A program made the position numbers and the translations under genes. From positions 1 to 59,510 of the forward strand of contig CAIXXM010000044.1 of NCBI GenBank assembly GCA_903923395.1: a stretch of DNA of 59,510 nucleotides, read 5' to 3'. Positions within the stretch are counted from its first letter, which is position 1. Every line of letters starts with the position of its first letter. This DNA is from an uncultured Acidobacteriia bacterium. Lineage in GTDB: Bacteria; Acidobacteriota; Terriglobia; Bryobacterales; Bryobacteraceae. Of this stretch, positions 36,192-44,732 are shown piece by piece. The notes beneath the pieces were generated by a model that did not search any database, was not told the DNA's origin, and worked only from the letters and a program-made list of their open reading frames with translations.

Positions 36192-39030
36192 CGAAGGCTA
36201 CACGGCCCAGATCAAAAAGTTCACTACTGAGTCTTACTTCTCCACCGAACTGGTGGATCATCTTCCCGCCTCCGCGACTGTTCCCACGCCGGAAAAGATC
36301 CTCGGGCACATCGTGGGCGCGCCGGACATGCTGACTTATTCCGCGGATATCTACAAGTACTTCCGCACTCTCGAAAAGGCCACGCCACGCGTGAAAGTTT
36401 TCGTCTCGGGCAAGACGGAGGAAGGCAAGGAAACGCTGTTAATCGCCGTGTCCGATGTCGGCAACATCCAGAAGCTGCAGGCCTTGAAGGACCTCAACGC
36501 CAAACTCGCAGACCCGCGCAAGATTAGTGAGGAAGAAGCGAAATCGCTGATCAAAGTCGGCGTGCCGTTTTATTGGGCTTCCGGCTCTATTCATTCCCCG
36601 GAAACCGGCTCTCCGGAGATGCTGATGGAACTCGCCTACCGGCTGGCGGTGGAAGATTCGCCAATGATTCGCAATATCCGGCAGAATTCCGTGATCCTCA
36701 TCACCCCGATGTCAGAAGTGGATGGCCATGACCGGCAGGTGGATTTGTACCGCTACAAGAAGGCTCATCCCACTGCCGCTCCGCCCAGCCTGCTCTATTG
36801 GGGCAAGTATGTGGCGCATGATAACAACCGCGACGGCGTTACGTTATCCCTGCAGTTGAGTAAGATCGCCACGGGAACGTTCCTCGAATGGCACCCGGTG
36901 GTGATGCATGATCTGCATGAATCCGTGCCGTTCCTCTATATTTCGACTGGCACTGGCCCCTATAACCCATGGCTGGACCCCATAGCCGTGGATGAATTCC
37001 AGCAACTGGCCTACCGGGAAATTGAAGAGATGACCAAGCGCAACGTGCCAGGCGTCTGGACACATGGCTTCTATGATGGATGGTCTCCGAACTACATGCT
37101 CTATGCCGCGACGGGTCATAACTCGATTGGGCGCTTCTACGAAACATTCGGCCAGAATGGTGCGGATACGGGGATTCGCTCCGTGCCCGCGGCGTCCACA
37201 AGCAGAACCTGGTTCCGCCCGAATCCGCCCATGTCGCGCGTGAACTGGAGTTTCCGCAATAACATCAACATGCAGCAGAGCGCGATTCTCTTTGCAATGG
37301 AAGAAGTTGCCTCCAACAAAGAGCGGTACCTGAATAACTTCTATCTTAAGAGTAAGCGCGCGGTTGCCAAAGGACTCACTGAAGGTCCCGCGGCATATGT
37401 GATTCCGGGGGATGATCCCCGTCCGGTGGAAGCTGCCGGGTTGGTGAAGGTATTGCAGCAGCAGGGAATCGAAGTGCATAAGTCCAGCGCGGAAGTTACC
37501 GTTGGCAAGGACAAGTTCCCCGCGGGTAGTTATATCGTCCGCATGGATCAGCCTTACAGCCGCATGGCGGATATGATTCTCGACCGCCAGTTCTATAACG
37601 CAACCGATCCGCGGCCTTATGACGATACAGGCTGGACTGCCGGGCCGCTGCGCAACGTGAAGACAGTACGCGTCACCGATGCCGCGGTGTTGAAAGCGCC
37701 AATGACCATCCTGAATGGCGCGCCTTCGGTGAAGGGCCGGATACAGGGCACGGGCACGAATATCGTGGTTCTCCATAATACGGAAAATTCACTGGCGACT
37801 TTCCGTTATGCGCTTTCTGATATTCCGATGAAGGTAGCCGAAGCAGCGTTTGAATTGAATGGCACAAAGATCCCGGCGGGTTCATTCCTGATTGCGGCGG
37901 GTTCCAACCGGGACCGTATTGCCAAGGCCATCGAAGACAACGGCTTGACTGCCATGGCTGCCGCTGCCATGCCGACTGTGGCATCGCACGACGTCAAAGC
38001 CCCGCGGATCGCGCTTGTCCATACCTGGATCAACACGCAGACGGAAGGCTGGTACCGGATGGCGCTCGATCAGTTGAAGATCCCTTACGCGTATATCTCA
38101 GACCATACGCTGCGCGATACAGCGGATCTCCGCTCAAAGTACGACGTGATCATCTTTGGCCCCGTAAATGGTGCCGCCCAGCGCCTGGTCAACGGCATGC
38201 CAATGAATGGCGAGCCAATTCCTTGGAAAGGTTCGGATTTGACGCCGAATTTTGCTTCCTCGCCGGATACCACAGACGACATCCGCGGTGGTATGGGCCT
38301 TGAAGGCGTGGTTCACCTGAAGAAGTTTATTGAATCGGGCGGCTTGTTCGTGACCGTTGCCGGGAATGCCAGCATCCCGATTGATTACGGTTTGATCGAT
38401 GGCGTCAGCATTACTCCCTCCCGGGATTTGCAGGTTCTTGGTTCCGTGGTTGGTGCGGTTTTTGCGGATAAGGGCAGCCCGATCGCGTATGGCTACAAGG
38501 ATGAGCTTGCCGTTTACTTCAACCAGTCGCCGCTGCTGGAAGTCTCGGGGGGCGGCGGGGGTGCAGGTGGAGGTGGCGGACGTGGCGGCGCAGCACCTGT
38601 TTCCGCAGCCCGCGTCTCCGGCCGTGGTGGTCCCAATGAGCCCGATATCGTGCAGGGCAGGGCAGCCACTCCACTGGAAACTCTTCCCCGCGTTGGTGAG
38701 GATAACAGCGAACAAGCCGATGCCATGCGGGCCTTCCAGGCTCCGGCGAATATGCGGCCCCGGACGATTCTGCGTTTTGCCGCGGAGCCGGAATTATTGA
38801 TCTCCGGCATGCTGGCTGGCGGGAAAGAACTGGCCGGGAAGCCCGCGGTGGTGGATGTGCCCTCCGGCAAAGGTCACGTGGTTCTGTTCGCCAATAATCC
38901 CATGTGGAGAAGTTCCACGCAGGGCAGCTATTTCCTGCTGCTGAATGCCATTCTGAATTTTGACCACCTGGATGCCGGCCGCGCCCCTGCCCGCACTGGT
39001 GCCAGACCCGCCGCGCCACCTGCAAATTGA
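36127..39030 (+). CDS. Large exported M14-family zinc carboxypeptidase
   Basis: A 967-residue protein with a signal peptide (MKFRLLLPLLASAMLSAQQ). The peptidase domain covers about 45-400: zinc motif HSPE in GSIHSPETGSPEMLMELAYR and the downstream HDLHES. It is followed by a domain with a glutamine-amidotransferase-like fold (about 620-760: RIALVHTWINTQTEGWYRMA, YDVIIFGPVNG, SGGLFVTVAG). A glycine-rich insert (GGGGGAGGGGGRGG) lies at about 805-820, before a beta-rich C-terminus. It is far larger than plain M14 carboxypeptidases (about 300 residues), as usual for acidobacterial members. It probably trims exported peptides. It overlaps the glycosyltransferase gene by 65 bases. Confidence 0.9.
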   Translation: MKFRLLLPLLASAMLSAQQVNDEGYTAQIKKFTTESYFSTELVDHLPASATVPTPEKILGHIVGAPDMLTYSADIYKYFRTLEKATPRVKVFVSGKTEEGKETLLIAVSDVGNIQKLQALKDLNAKLADPRKISEEEAKSLIKVGVPFYWASGSIHSPETGSPEMLMELAYRLAVEDSPMIRNIRQNSVILITPMSEVDGHDRQVDLYRYKKAHPTAAPPSLLYWGKYVAHDNNRDGVTLSLQLSKIATGTFLEWHPVVMHDLHESVPFLYISTGTGPYNPWLDPIAVDEFQQLAYREIEEMTKRNVPGVWTHGFYDGWSPNYMLYAATGHNSIGRFYETFGQNGADTGIRSVPAASTSRTWFRPNPPMSRVNWSFRNNINMQQSAILFAMEEVASNKERYLNNFYLKSKRAVAKGLTEGPAAYVIPGDDPRPVEAAGLVKVLQQQGIEVHKSSAEVTVGKDKFPAGSYIVRMDQPYSRMADMILDRQFYNATDPRPYDDTGWTAGPLRNVKTVRVTDAAVLKAPMTILNGAPSVKGRIQGTGTNIVVLHNTENSLATFRYALSDIPMKVAEAAFELNGTKIPAGSFLIAAGSNRDRIAKAIEDNGLTAMAAAAMPTVASHDVKAPRIALVHTWINTQTEGWYRMALDQLKIPYAYISDHTLRDTADLRSKYDVIIFGPVNGAAQRLVNGMPMNGEPIPWKGSDLTPNFASSPDTTDDIRGGMGLEGVVHLKKFIESGGLFVTVAGNASIPIDYGLIDGVSITPSRDLQVLGSVVGAVFADKGSPIAYGYKDELAVYFNQSPLLEVSGGGGGAGGGGGRGGAAPVSAARVSGRGGPNEPDIVQGRAATPLETLPRVGEDNSEQADAMRAFQAPANMRPRTILRFAAEPELLISGMLAGGKELAGKPAVVDVPSGKGHVVLFANNPMWRSSTQGSYFLLLNAILNFDHLDAGRAPARTGARPAAPPAN

Positions 39031-39056
39031 TGCCGTTGGTTACTATTTCCGCATAC

Positions 39057-39081
39057 GGCGGACGAAAACCATTCGTCCGCC
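39057..39081 (+). terminator. Perfect 10-bp hairpin after the M14 gene
   Basis: GGCGGACGAA (39057-39066) and TTCGTCCGCC (39072-39081) form a perfect stem over a five-base loop. It lies 27 bases after the M14 stop. The following bases (TGTGTAAC) are not T-rich, so it may be an attenuator or an mRNA-stabilising stem rather than a full terminator. Confidence 0.5.
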
Positions 39082-39121
39082 TGTGTAACATCCGCAGCAC
39101 TGCATTAACATAGTGGGTGAC

Positions 39122-39843
39122 ATGCGAATCCTCGTAGTGGAAGACGAGAAAAGATCGCCGACTTCCTTGGCAGAGGCTTGCAAGGTGCCGGTTATGCGGT
39201 GGACGTGGCGCACGATGGGTCCACGGCACTGCAATTCACCAATGAAACGGACTATGACCTGGTCATTCTCGACCGCGGTTTGCCGGACATGGATGGGTTG
39301 AAGGTGCTTGAGCGAATCCGCAGCCGTCATGCCGGTCCGCCGGTGATGATCCTCAGCGCCCGCGGACAAGTGGACGACAGAGTGAAGGGCCTGGAGAATG
39401 GGGCGGACGATTACCTCACCAAACCTTTCGCCTTCGTGGAACTGCTGGCGAGAGTGCGCGCTCTTCTGCGCCGCGGACAACCTGCTCCTGAGAAGCTGCA
39501 GGTGGCCGACTTATCGCTGGATGTGACGCGCCGCAAGGTCGTTCGCGGCTCCGAGACCATCGAACTGGCGCCCAAGGAGTTCGGCATTCTCGAATACATG
39601 ATGCGGAACAAAGGCCGTCCCTTGAGCCGCACCATGATCGTGGAGCACGTTTGGGATATGGACTATGACGGACTGACCAACATTGTCGACGTCTACATCC
39701 GGCATCTGCGCAGCAAGATAGATGACCGCTTTGTACAGAAGCTAATCCACACCGTGCGCGGCATCGGCTATATGATTGAGGCACCCGAGAAGAGTGCCGC
39801 AACCCGGTCCATGGCAGAAACTGCCGCCGAAAAGTTGTATTAG
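39122..39843 (+). CDS. OmpR/PhoB-family response regulator, interrupted by a -1 frameshift
   Basis: The N-terminus MRILVVEDEK starts at the ATG at 39122. The frame then breaks in the run of four A at 39149-39152. One more A would restore EKKIADFLGRGLQGAGYAVD and join the second frame, which runs to 39843. Together they give a normal 240-residue regulator: acidic pair ED in VVEDE, phosphoacceptor in LVILDRGLPDMDG, lysine in DDYLTKPFAF, and a winged-helix DNA-binding domain (about 145-235: LAPKEFGILEYMMRNKGRPL, NIVDVYIRHLRSKID). The second frame alone (TTG at 39178) lacks the acidic pocket. The kinase after it is intact, so a homopolymer sequencing error is as likely as a real lesion. Confidence 0.85.
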
Positions 39844-39855
39844 TTGCCCGGCACC

Positions 39856-41373
39856 ATGCGACAGCGGAGAAATTTTTCACGGGGTCTCCGCTTCACGCTG
39901 GCAGCCGTCTACACTCTGGTCTTCACTCTGCTGCTATCGGGTGTAAGTTTGCTCTTCCGGCAGACGCTCGCCTCCAGTCTGGACCAGCAGGCGAAAGAAG
40001 ATCTCAACCAAAGCTGGGCCGCCGTGAAAGGCTATCTGCGTTTCGAGCGCCAGCGCGACGAAACAGGACGCACCACTTACAAGCAGGTTTGGATCTGGGA
40101 CGCCGAAGATACGGACGAGAACGGCATCGTGGCCAGCCTCAGAAGCCAAATCTATATTTGCGATGAAGCAGGCAAGGTCTATGAGGAAGGGTCTCTGTAC
40201 CAGGGGCTCACCGCTTTCTCGCGCGAAGAAGTGCTTCGAATTGTCCAGAAAGAACAGACTGTGGTGCGGGAAACCCGTGATGCCAAGGGCGTGCCGTATC
40301 TGCTGCGCGCCAGCTTCATTCCCGATGAGAATCACCAGCGCAAATTCTTTGTCACCATCGCGCATCCTCTGGGCGAAAGCCGCAGCCTCATTACGCGCTT
40401 CACCTGGCTCTGTGTCGGGTTGGTGCCGCTGGTGATTGTCACGGGCGGCGTGATGGGTTGGATCTTTGCGGGGCGGGCACTTACTCCCGTGCTTGCCGTG
40501 GCACAAACCGCGCAGCGCATCTCCGGGTCAAATCTTTCTCTGCGGATCAAGAGCCGGGGTGCCGGCGACGAACTGGATTACCTGACGGACACCTTCAACC
40601 AGATGATTGAACGCCTGGAAGCCAGCTTCAATCAGATCAGGCAATTCTCGACCGATGTTTCCCATGAGCTTCGCACTCCAATCACCGTGGTTCGCGGCCA
40701 GTTGGAAGTAGCTCTGTTTCAGGCCGAAACGGTGGAGGATTACCGGGACGCCATCGTCAATTCTCTCGCCGATATCGAGCGTTTGTCGCAGATCGTCCGT
40801 GCCCTGCTGCTACTGTCGCAGGCCGAAACCGGGCAGGTGATCCTGCAGCGCCAGCAACTCGATCTCGTCGAACTGGTGGAAGACATCGTGGACCAGTTCC
40901 AGATTCCGGCGGAAGGCGCGGATCTCACACTCACCGCGGAACGCAAAGTGGCCCAGTGCACCGGGGAGTTCGATAAGGTGCAGATCGAGCGGATGTTGTC
41001 GAATCTGCTCTCAAATGCCATCAAGTTCACGCCCGCGGGCGGTGCCGTAGTTGTATCGGTCGACCGGATCGACGCAGATGCGGAACTGGTCGTGCGCGAT
41101 ACCGGACTCGGCATGGCGCCGGAACATCTGGCTCATATCTTTGACCGCTTCTATCGTGTGCAAGGTCCCAGCCAGCAGGCGTCTCCGGAAAAGGGTCTGG
41201 GCCTGGGTCTGAGTTTCGTGGCCTGGATTGCCCGCGCTCACGGCGGTACGGTGGACGTGGAAAGTGAACTCGGCAAAGGCACGGCCTTCCGTGTCCGTCT
41301 GCCACTGATCGCGGAGAATCCGAATCCCATTGACCCGGCCAGTGCGACCGGCGAAATGGTGAAGCAGTCTTAA
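39856..41373 (+). CDS. Sensor histidine kinase paired with the OmpR-type regulator
   Basis: A 505-residue kinase from the ATG at 39856; a TTG at 39844 directly after the regulator's stop is the alternative. Membrane helices lie at about 14-34 and 182-203 and bracket a periplasmic sensor of about 145 residues. Next come HAMP (about 205-258), HisKA with His270 in FSTDVSHELRTP, and an HATPase region with N-box LLSNAIKFTPAGG, DTGLGMAPEHLAHIFDRFYR and GLGLSFVAWIARAHGG. It sits 12 bases after the response regulator and would phosphorylate it. The signal is unknown. Confidence 0.93.
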   Translation: MRQRRNFSRGLRFTLAAVYTLVFTLLLSGVSLLFRQTLASSLDQQAKEDLNQSWAAVKGYLRFERQRDETGRTTYKQVWIWDAEDTDENGIVASLRSQIYICDEAGKVYEEGSLYQGLTAFSREEVLRIVQKEQTVVRETRDAKGVPYLLRASFIPDENHQRKFFVTIAHPLGESRSLITRFTWLCVGLVPLVIVTGGVMGWIFAGRALTPVLAVAQTAQRISGSNLSLRIKSRGAGDELDYLTDTFNQMIERLEASFNQIRQFSTDVSHELRTPITVVRGQLEVALFQAETVEDYRDAIVNSLADIERLSQIVRALLLLSQAETGQVILQRQQLDLVELVEDIVDQFQIPAEGADLTLTAERKVAQCTGEFDKVQIERMLSNLLSNAIKFTPAGGAVVVSVDRIDADAELVVRDTGLGMAPEHLAHIFDRFYRVQGPSQQASPEKGLGLGLSFVAWIARAHGGTVDVESELGKGTAFRVRLPLIAENPNPIDPASATGEMVKQS

Positions 41374-41392
41374 GCGCAACTGGCAACCGGAT

Positions 41393-41406
41393 CGTGTGTT
41401 CACACG
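41393..41406. repeat. CGTGTG-TT-CACACG palindrome before a small secreted-protein gene
   Basis: A 6+6 inverted repeat lies between the kinase stop and the next gene. It covers the GTG at 41396, which favours the later GTG at 41420 as the true start. It could be an operator. Confidence 0.35.
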
Positions 41407-41419
41407 TATTCTGGATAAC

Positions 41420-41737
41420 GTGATCAATCTCCGGCAGCGCGGGTTTGTGGCAACTGTGCTTGCCATCAGCAGTCTGCTGCACGCGCAGGATACTCCCGCC
41501 GCGCGGCCGGAAGCTTCCGTCAAGGTGGAGAACTTCTCCGGCACCGTGCTGGAGTTGAATGAAGACACGCTGGCCGTTGTGCGCAAGAGCCTGGCGCGGG
41601 AAGAAGTAACCAAGCACTTCCAGCGGGATAACTCGACCCGCGTGGAGGGAGTCCTCCGGGTGAAATCCCGGGTAACGGTGCGCTACAAGTCTTTCCCCGA
41701 TGGAGTTCTGAAGGCCGTCTATATCATCGTGCGCTAG
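41420..41737 (+). CDS. Small exported protein of unknown function
   Basis: Starting at the GTG at 41420, the protein has 105 residues with a signal peptide (INLRQRGFVATVLAISSLLHA). An earlier GTG at 41396 would lengthen it by eight residues but lies in a palindrome. The mature part (about 80 residues) appears all beta: KVENFSGTVLELNEDTLAVV and VLRVKSRVTVRYKSFPDGVL. This is reminiscent of small OB-like DUF5666 domains. The strand placement after a two-component pair suggests it may be a target or accessory, but that is inference. Its 3' end overlaps the acyltransferase gene by 14 bases. Confidence 0.75.
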   Translation: MINLRQRGFVATVLAISSLLHAQDTPAARPEASVKVENFSGTVLELNEDTLAVVRKSLAREEVTKHFQRDNSTRVEGVLRVKSRVTVRYKSFPDGVLKAVYIIVR

Positions 41738-42764
41738 CGTTTCGCCTGGTTTGCCAGGCCGTTTGCAGCATGGACAGGCCGAGCATCAGCGCGATCAGAA
41801 TGAGAGACGACATCACCACCAGCGGCACCGTCAACCGCTCTTTCCAGTAGCCGAACAGCTTGCCGTAAACCAGTTCAATGTGCACCCAGTAGACGATCAA
41901 GCTGGTCTTGCCCATTTGCCGGATCCAACTCCAGGAGTTCTGCGTGCCAAGCGTCCAGAGATACGCGAAGGCCAGCAGCATGAGGATCGCGCCCAGCTTG
42001 ATCAGAACCAGAGCAGGGCTGTTGAGCCAGAAGTCCGAACTGGAGTAGATGGTGAGCGACATGTTGGAGATCGTGTAGGCGCTGAAGGCGAGGGCGAGTC
42101 CGGTGTAGCCGATCCACTGCATCGCGGTCCCGGTCTGCGGCGTATCCGTCAGCCTGAGAATGCTGCCGGTGCTCATGCCGAACGCGACAAATGCGGCCCA
42201 CGGAAAGAAGCCGAATGCGATTTTGTCCGGCACCAGATACTGGCGGACAAGAAGCGGTGCCCAGTCATTCCCCAGTGCTGTCCATACCGGCGAGGCCGCG
42301 GCGATCAGCACTCCCGCAACCGCGCAGTAACGGGCTCGTTGCCGTGTGGTCAACAATGCCATCACAGAAAGGATCGCGACGGAAAATCCCATGCAGTTGA
42401 GCACATCCACACGCAGAAGGTCAGATACCGGACTGATCCCAAGCGAAAAGGCCCACAGTTGGAAGCGGAAGAGGAAGGCCACGGCAAAGAGAAAGCCCGA
42501 ACGCTTCAGAGCATGGCGGATGCGCAGCAGTCCGGGAAGACCCTTGCGCTCCTGGCTGTCCAGCAGAAAGCCGAAGGTAATGCCGAGCAGGAACAGGAAG
42601 ATCGCGGGAGGCATGCCGCCGACGAACTGCGATACCAGGTAGGGACCGCCTTCGCGAAGGTCACTGCGCAGGAAGGAATGGAATACGTGACCCTGGAGCA
42701 TCACCACTGCGGCAATACCTCTGACCCAGTCAAGGTACGGCAGGCGGCTGGAGTTGGAGGTCAT
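41724..42764 (-). CDS. Membrane acyltransferase-like protein (DUF1624/OpgC type)
   Basis: A 346-residue polytopic protein with about ten membrane helices. The start RLPYLDWVRGIAAVVMLQGH has the typical R-x-x-x-x-D-x-x-R-G and H motif of the DUF1624/heparan-N-acetyltransferase and OpgC families. These transfer acyl groups to sugars across the membrane. A later block reads MGKTSLIVYWVHIELVYG. It lies 13 bases after the LolA-like gene on the same strand and probably ends that operon. Substrate unknown. Confidence 0.87.
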   Translation of the reverse strand: MTSNSSRLPYLDWVRGIAAVVMLQGHVFHSFLRSDLREGGPYLVSQFVGGMPPAIFLFLLGITFGFLLDSQERKGLPGLLRIRHALKRSGFLFAVAFLFRFQLWAFSLGISPVSDLLRVDVLNCMGFSVAILSVMALLTTRQRARYCAVAGVLIAAASPVWTALGNDWAPLLVRQYLVPDKIAFGFFPWAAFVAFGMSTGSILRLTDTPQTGTAMQWIGYTGLALAFSAYTISNMSLTIYSSSDFWLNSPALVLIKLGAILMLLAFAYLWTLGTQNSWSWIRQMGKTSLIVYWVHIELVYGKLFGYWKERLTVPLVVMSSLILIALMLGLSMLQTAWQTRRNASAR

Positions 42765-42777
42765 ACCGGACGCCGGA

Positions 42778-43449
42778 CTACCGGCCGATGTAGTCTTTCT
42801 TCACGCCCTTGGGTTCCTTCAAGGTCAACTCACCATCGGTCAGAACCGGGTTCATCTTCATTGTCACGTAGGTGACCTGCATGAAATCGCCGTCTGCCGA
42901 GGTGTTGAACTTCTGCTGCACGGGAACTCCCTTGGTTTCCGAGATCCAGAGTTCGGCACTCTTCAACTTCTTCTGCATCTCCCCGGCCTTGGGTACCAGC
43001 AGAAGGTGGCCGGTCTTCTGGCCCGCAATGGTCTCTTCACCCGACCAGGTGATCTTGTAGGATTCCTTCAATTGCTCGCTCGATGCGCCGAAGCCCAGCA
43101 AGAGGAACTGCTCCACCAGACTCTTGTTCTTGCCAAGATCCACGATCTGGATGGTATTGATGCGGGGATTGTAAATCTTCACGGCCGCGCCATCAAGGGA
43201 AACCGTCTTGGTTTCAGAACCCGTAAATTCAATCAGCATCCGGGTCTCCTTCTTGCTGCGCTTGATCTTCATCTGGCCGGCATCCCGGCTGTCCATGTTG
43301 ATCGCACCCGTGTGCATGACGCGCTGAATCTCTGCCGTCATCGCTTTGAACTGCGGTGCAGCACGGTCCATATGTTCCCAGGTTGCTTCCAGGGACTGGC
43401 CGTAGATTGCGGAACTGGTCAACAACAGAATCAGCGGCAGGGTTCGCAT
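42778..43449 (-). CDS. Outer-membrane lipoprotein carrier (LolA)-like exported protein
   Basis: A 223-residue exported protein with signal peptide MRTLPLILLLTSSAIYGQ. The mature part looks like the LolA/LolB fold: an N-terminal helix (MDRAAPQFKAMTAEIQRVMH) and antiparallel strands such as MKIKRSKKETRMLIEFTGSE and ITWSGEETIAGQKTGHLLLV. Such proteins carry lipid or lipoprotein in the periplasm. LolA relatives of this subgroup are not proven chaperones, so the role is inference. The ATG at 43449 is one base after the stop of the small membrane-protein gene, so they are translated together. Confidence 0.82.
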   Translation of the reverse strand: MRTLPLILLLTSSAIYGQSLEATWEHMDRAAPQFKAMTAEIQRVMHTGAINMDSRDAGQMKIKRSKKETRMLIEFTGSETKTVSLDGAAVKIYNPRINTIQIVDLGKNKSLVEQFLLLGFGASSEQLKESYKITWSGEETIAGQKTGHLLLVPKAGEMQKKLKSAELWISETKGVPVQQKFNTSADGDFMQVTYVTMKMNPVLTDGELTLKEPKGVKKDYIGR

Positions 43450-43450
43450 A

Positions 43451-43795
43451 TCAGGGTTTCGCGAAGGCCATATAGCCCTTCAGTTCTTGTTCGGAATCGT
43501 AGATCGGTTCAATGCGGGTCAGGGAAACGGTGCGGCCGCGCTGGGTGCTCAGGACCCCGCTCAACTTAACCAACCGTTCGCCTTCCGGTATGGAGGCAAC
43601 CAGTTCGGACTCCAGCCAGAACACTGACTCGCCGTGGCTGGGCAGAGACGCCACCTGGCTGCTGTGAGGCACCCTGGGCTGGTCATGAAACCAGGATCTC
43701 GGGGTCAGGAACAGGAACGCGACAATGGCAATGACGATGATGTCGTATTGCCAGGAGCCGCGCGGAAAGTCCCAGAAAATGAGGCGTCGCAACAC
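43451..43795 (-). CDS. Small single-pass membrane protein of unknown function
   Basis: A GTG at 43795 gives 114 residues; a longer reading to 43978 would overlap the FAH gene by 104 bases and adds an unlikely leader. The N-terminus reads LRRLIFWDFPRGSWQYD, then a membrane helix at about 18-32 (IIVIAIVAFLFLTP) and a soluble C-terminus of about 75 residues. In it, ESELVASIPEGERLVKLSG and RTVSLTRIEPIYDSEQEL look beta-rich. Proteins with this start recur in Acidobacteria as far as I recall, without a known role. Its adjacency to the LolA-like gene (one base) suggests work in the same envelope pathway. Confidence 0.75.
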   Translation of the reverse strand: MLRRLIFWDFPRGSWQYDIIVIAIVAFLFLTPRSWFHDQPRVPHSSQVASLPSHGESVFWLESELVASIPEGERLVKLSGVLSTQRGRTVSLTRIEPIYDSEQELKGYMAFAKP

Positions 43796-43874
43796 GTAGC
43801 TAGTGTAGCAATCAAAGTGGTTTTGAGGAACCGCGCACAACGGACTCGCCGTCCGACCGGCGGCCTGTGCGCTT

Positions 43875-44729
43875 CTAAAATCCGAACGGCATGTGATCCC
43901 CGGCCGTAACGTTGGCCTCCAGGGTTCCAACGCCTTCAATTCGCGCCCGCACATGGTCGCCGGGCTTGATCCGGGCACCCTTCGGACAACCGGTCGAGAT
44001 GATATCTCCCGGATGCAGCGTGAAGTACTGGCTGTGGAAGGAGATCAGGTTCAAGGGCCGGTGCTTCATGTTGCGCACAAAATCGCGCGAGAAGACCTGG
44101 CCGTTGTGTTCCGTGATGACCTCAAGCTCATCGATATCACCCACTTCATCGGCCGTCACAATCACCGGGCCGAAGCTGAAGAATGTGTCGATGCTCTTCG
44201 CACGCGTCAGGTAGCGGGTGTTCTTCTTCAGAACGTCGAGCGCCGTGAGGTCGAGCGTGGTCGTGAAGCCATAGATCACGTCGCGGGCCTTCTCCACCGG
44301 GACATATTTGCAACTCTTGCCGATGATGACGGCAAGCTCGCCTTCGGCATCCACATCGTCTGAGATTTCAGCAGGGGGCAGAATGATCGGCCCACCAGGC
44401 TGGAACATGCAGGAAGCCGGCTTCATGAAGCTGCCCGGCTCTTCCGGCTGCACCGCGCTGATGTCCTCGGCATGGCTCTTGTAATTCAGGCCGATGCACC
44501 AGATCTTGGGCGGAATCGCATAGGGCAGTCTCGGCTGGATATCGGTCAGCGGAATGGGCCGGACCTTCTCGACGGGAATCTCCCGGATGTCCTGCTGAAT
44601 GATCTCGAGCAGGCTGTTGGGAATGCGGAGGTCGTACTTCGCATTGATCTCAAGAACCGGGGCGAGGCCACCGTCGGTAAGTACCCCTGCGTGGTCCTGT
44701 CCAGAGTACCGGAATGTCATCAGTCGCAT
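43875..44729 (-). CDS. Fumarylacetoacetate hydrolase (FAH) family protein
   Basis: A 284-residue cytoplasmic enzyme of the FAH/2-hydroxyhepta-2,4-diene-1,7-dioate isomerase superfamily. The family start of the C-terminal domain is PPKIWCIGLNYKSHAED at about 72-88. The metal-binding acidic set is seen as EGELAVIIGK near 127-138 and TTLDLTALD near 152-160, and TGCPKGARIKPGD follows near 245-258. Members hydrolyse C-C bonds of dioxo acids or decarboxylate oxaloacetate. It lies three bases after the homoserine dehydrogenase gene, so the two are probably one operon. The substrate cannot be told from sequence. Confidence 0.9.
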   Translation of the reverse strand: MRLMTFRYSGQDHAGVLTDGGLAPVLEINAKYDLRIPNSLLEIIQQDIREIPVEKVRPIPLTDIQPRLPYAIPPKIWCIGLNYKSHAEDISAVQPEEPGSFMKPASCMFQPGGPIILPPAEISDDVDAEGELAVIIGKSCKYVPVEKARDVIYGFTTTLDLTALDVLKKNTRYLTRAKSIDTFFSFGPVIVTADEVGDIDELEVITEHNGQVFSRDFVRNMKHRPLNLISFHSQYFTLHPGDIISTGCPKGARIKPGDHVRARIEGVGTLEANVTAGDHMPFGF

Positions 44730-44732
44730 GTT

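Noticed and set aside
38540-38590. Gly-rich repeat in the M14 gene as a tandem repeat element
   Set aside because: It is a codon-biased glycine linker within one open frame, not a repeat of fixed unit.
39149-39153. Programmed -1 frameshift as the main explanation for the split response regulator
   Set aside because: The A run is only four bases and no X-XXY-YYZ heptamer or downstream pseudoknot is evident; an indel is simpler.
41751-42875. 374-codon plus-strand frame opposite the acyltransferase
   Set aside because: The product is rich in Gln, Arg and His without domains; the minus strand has a typical acyltransferase membrane pattern.
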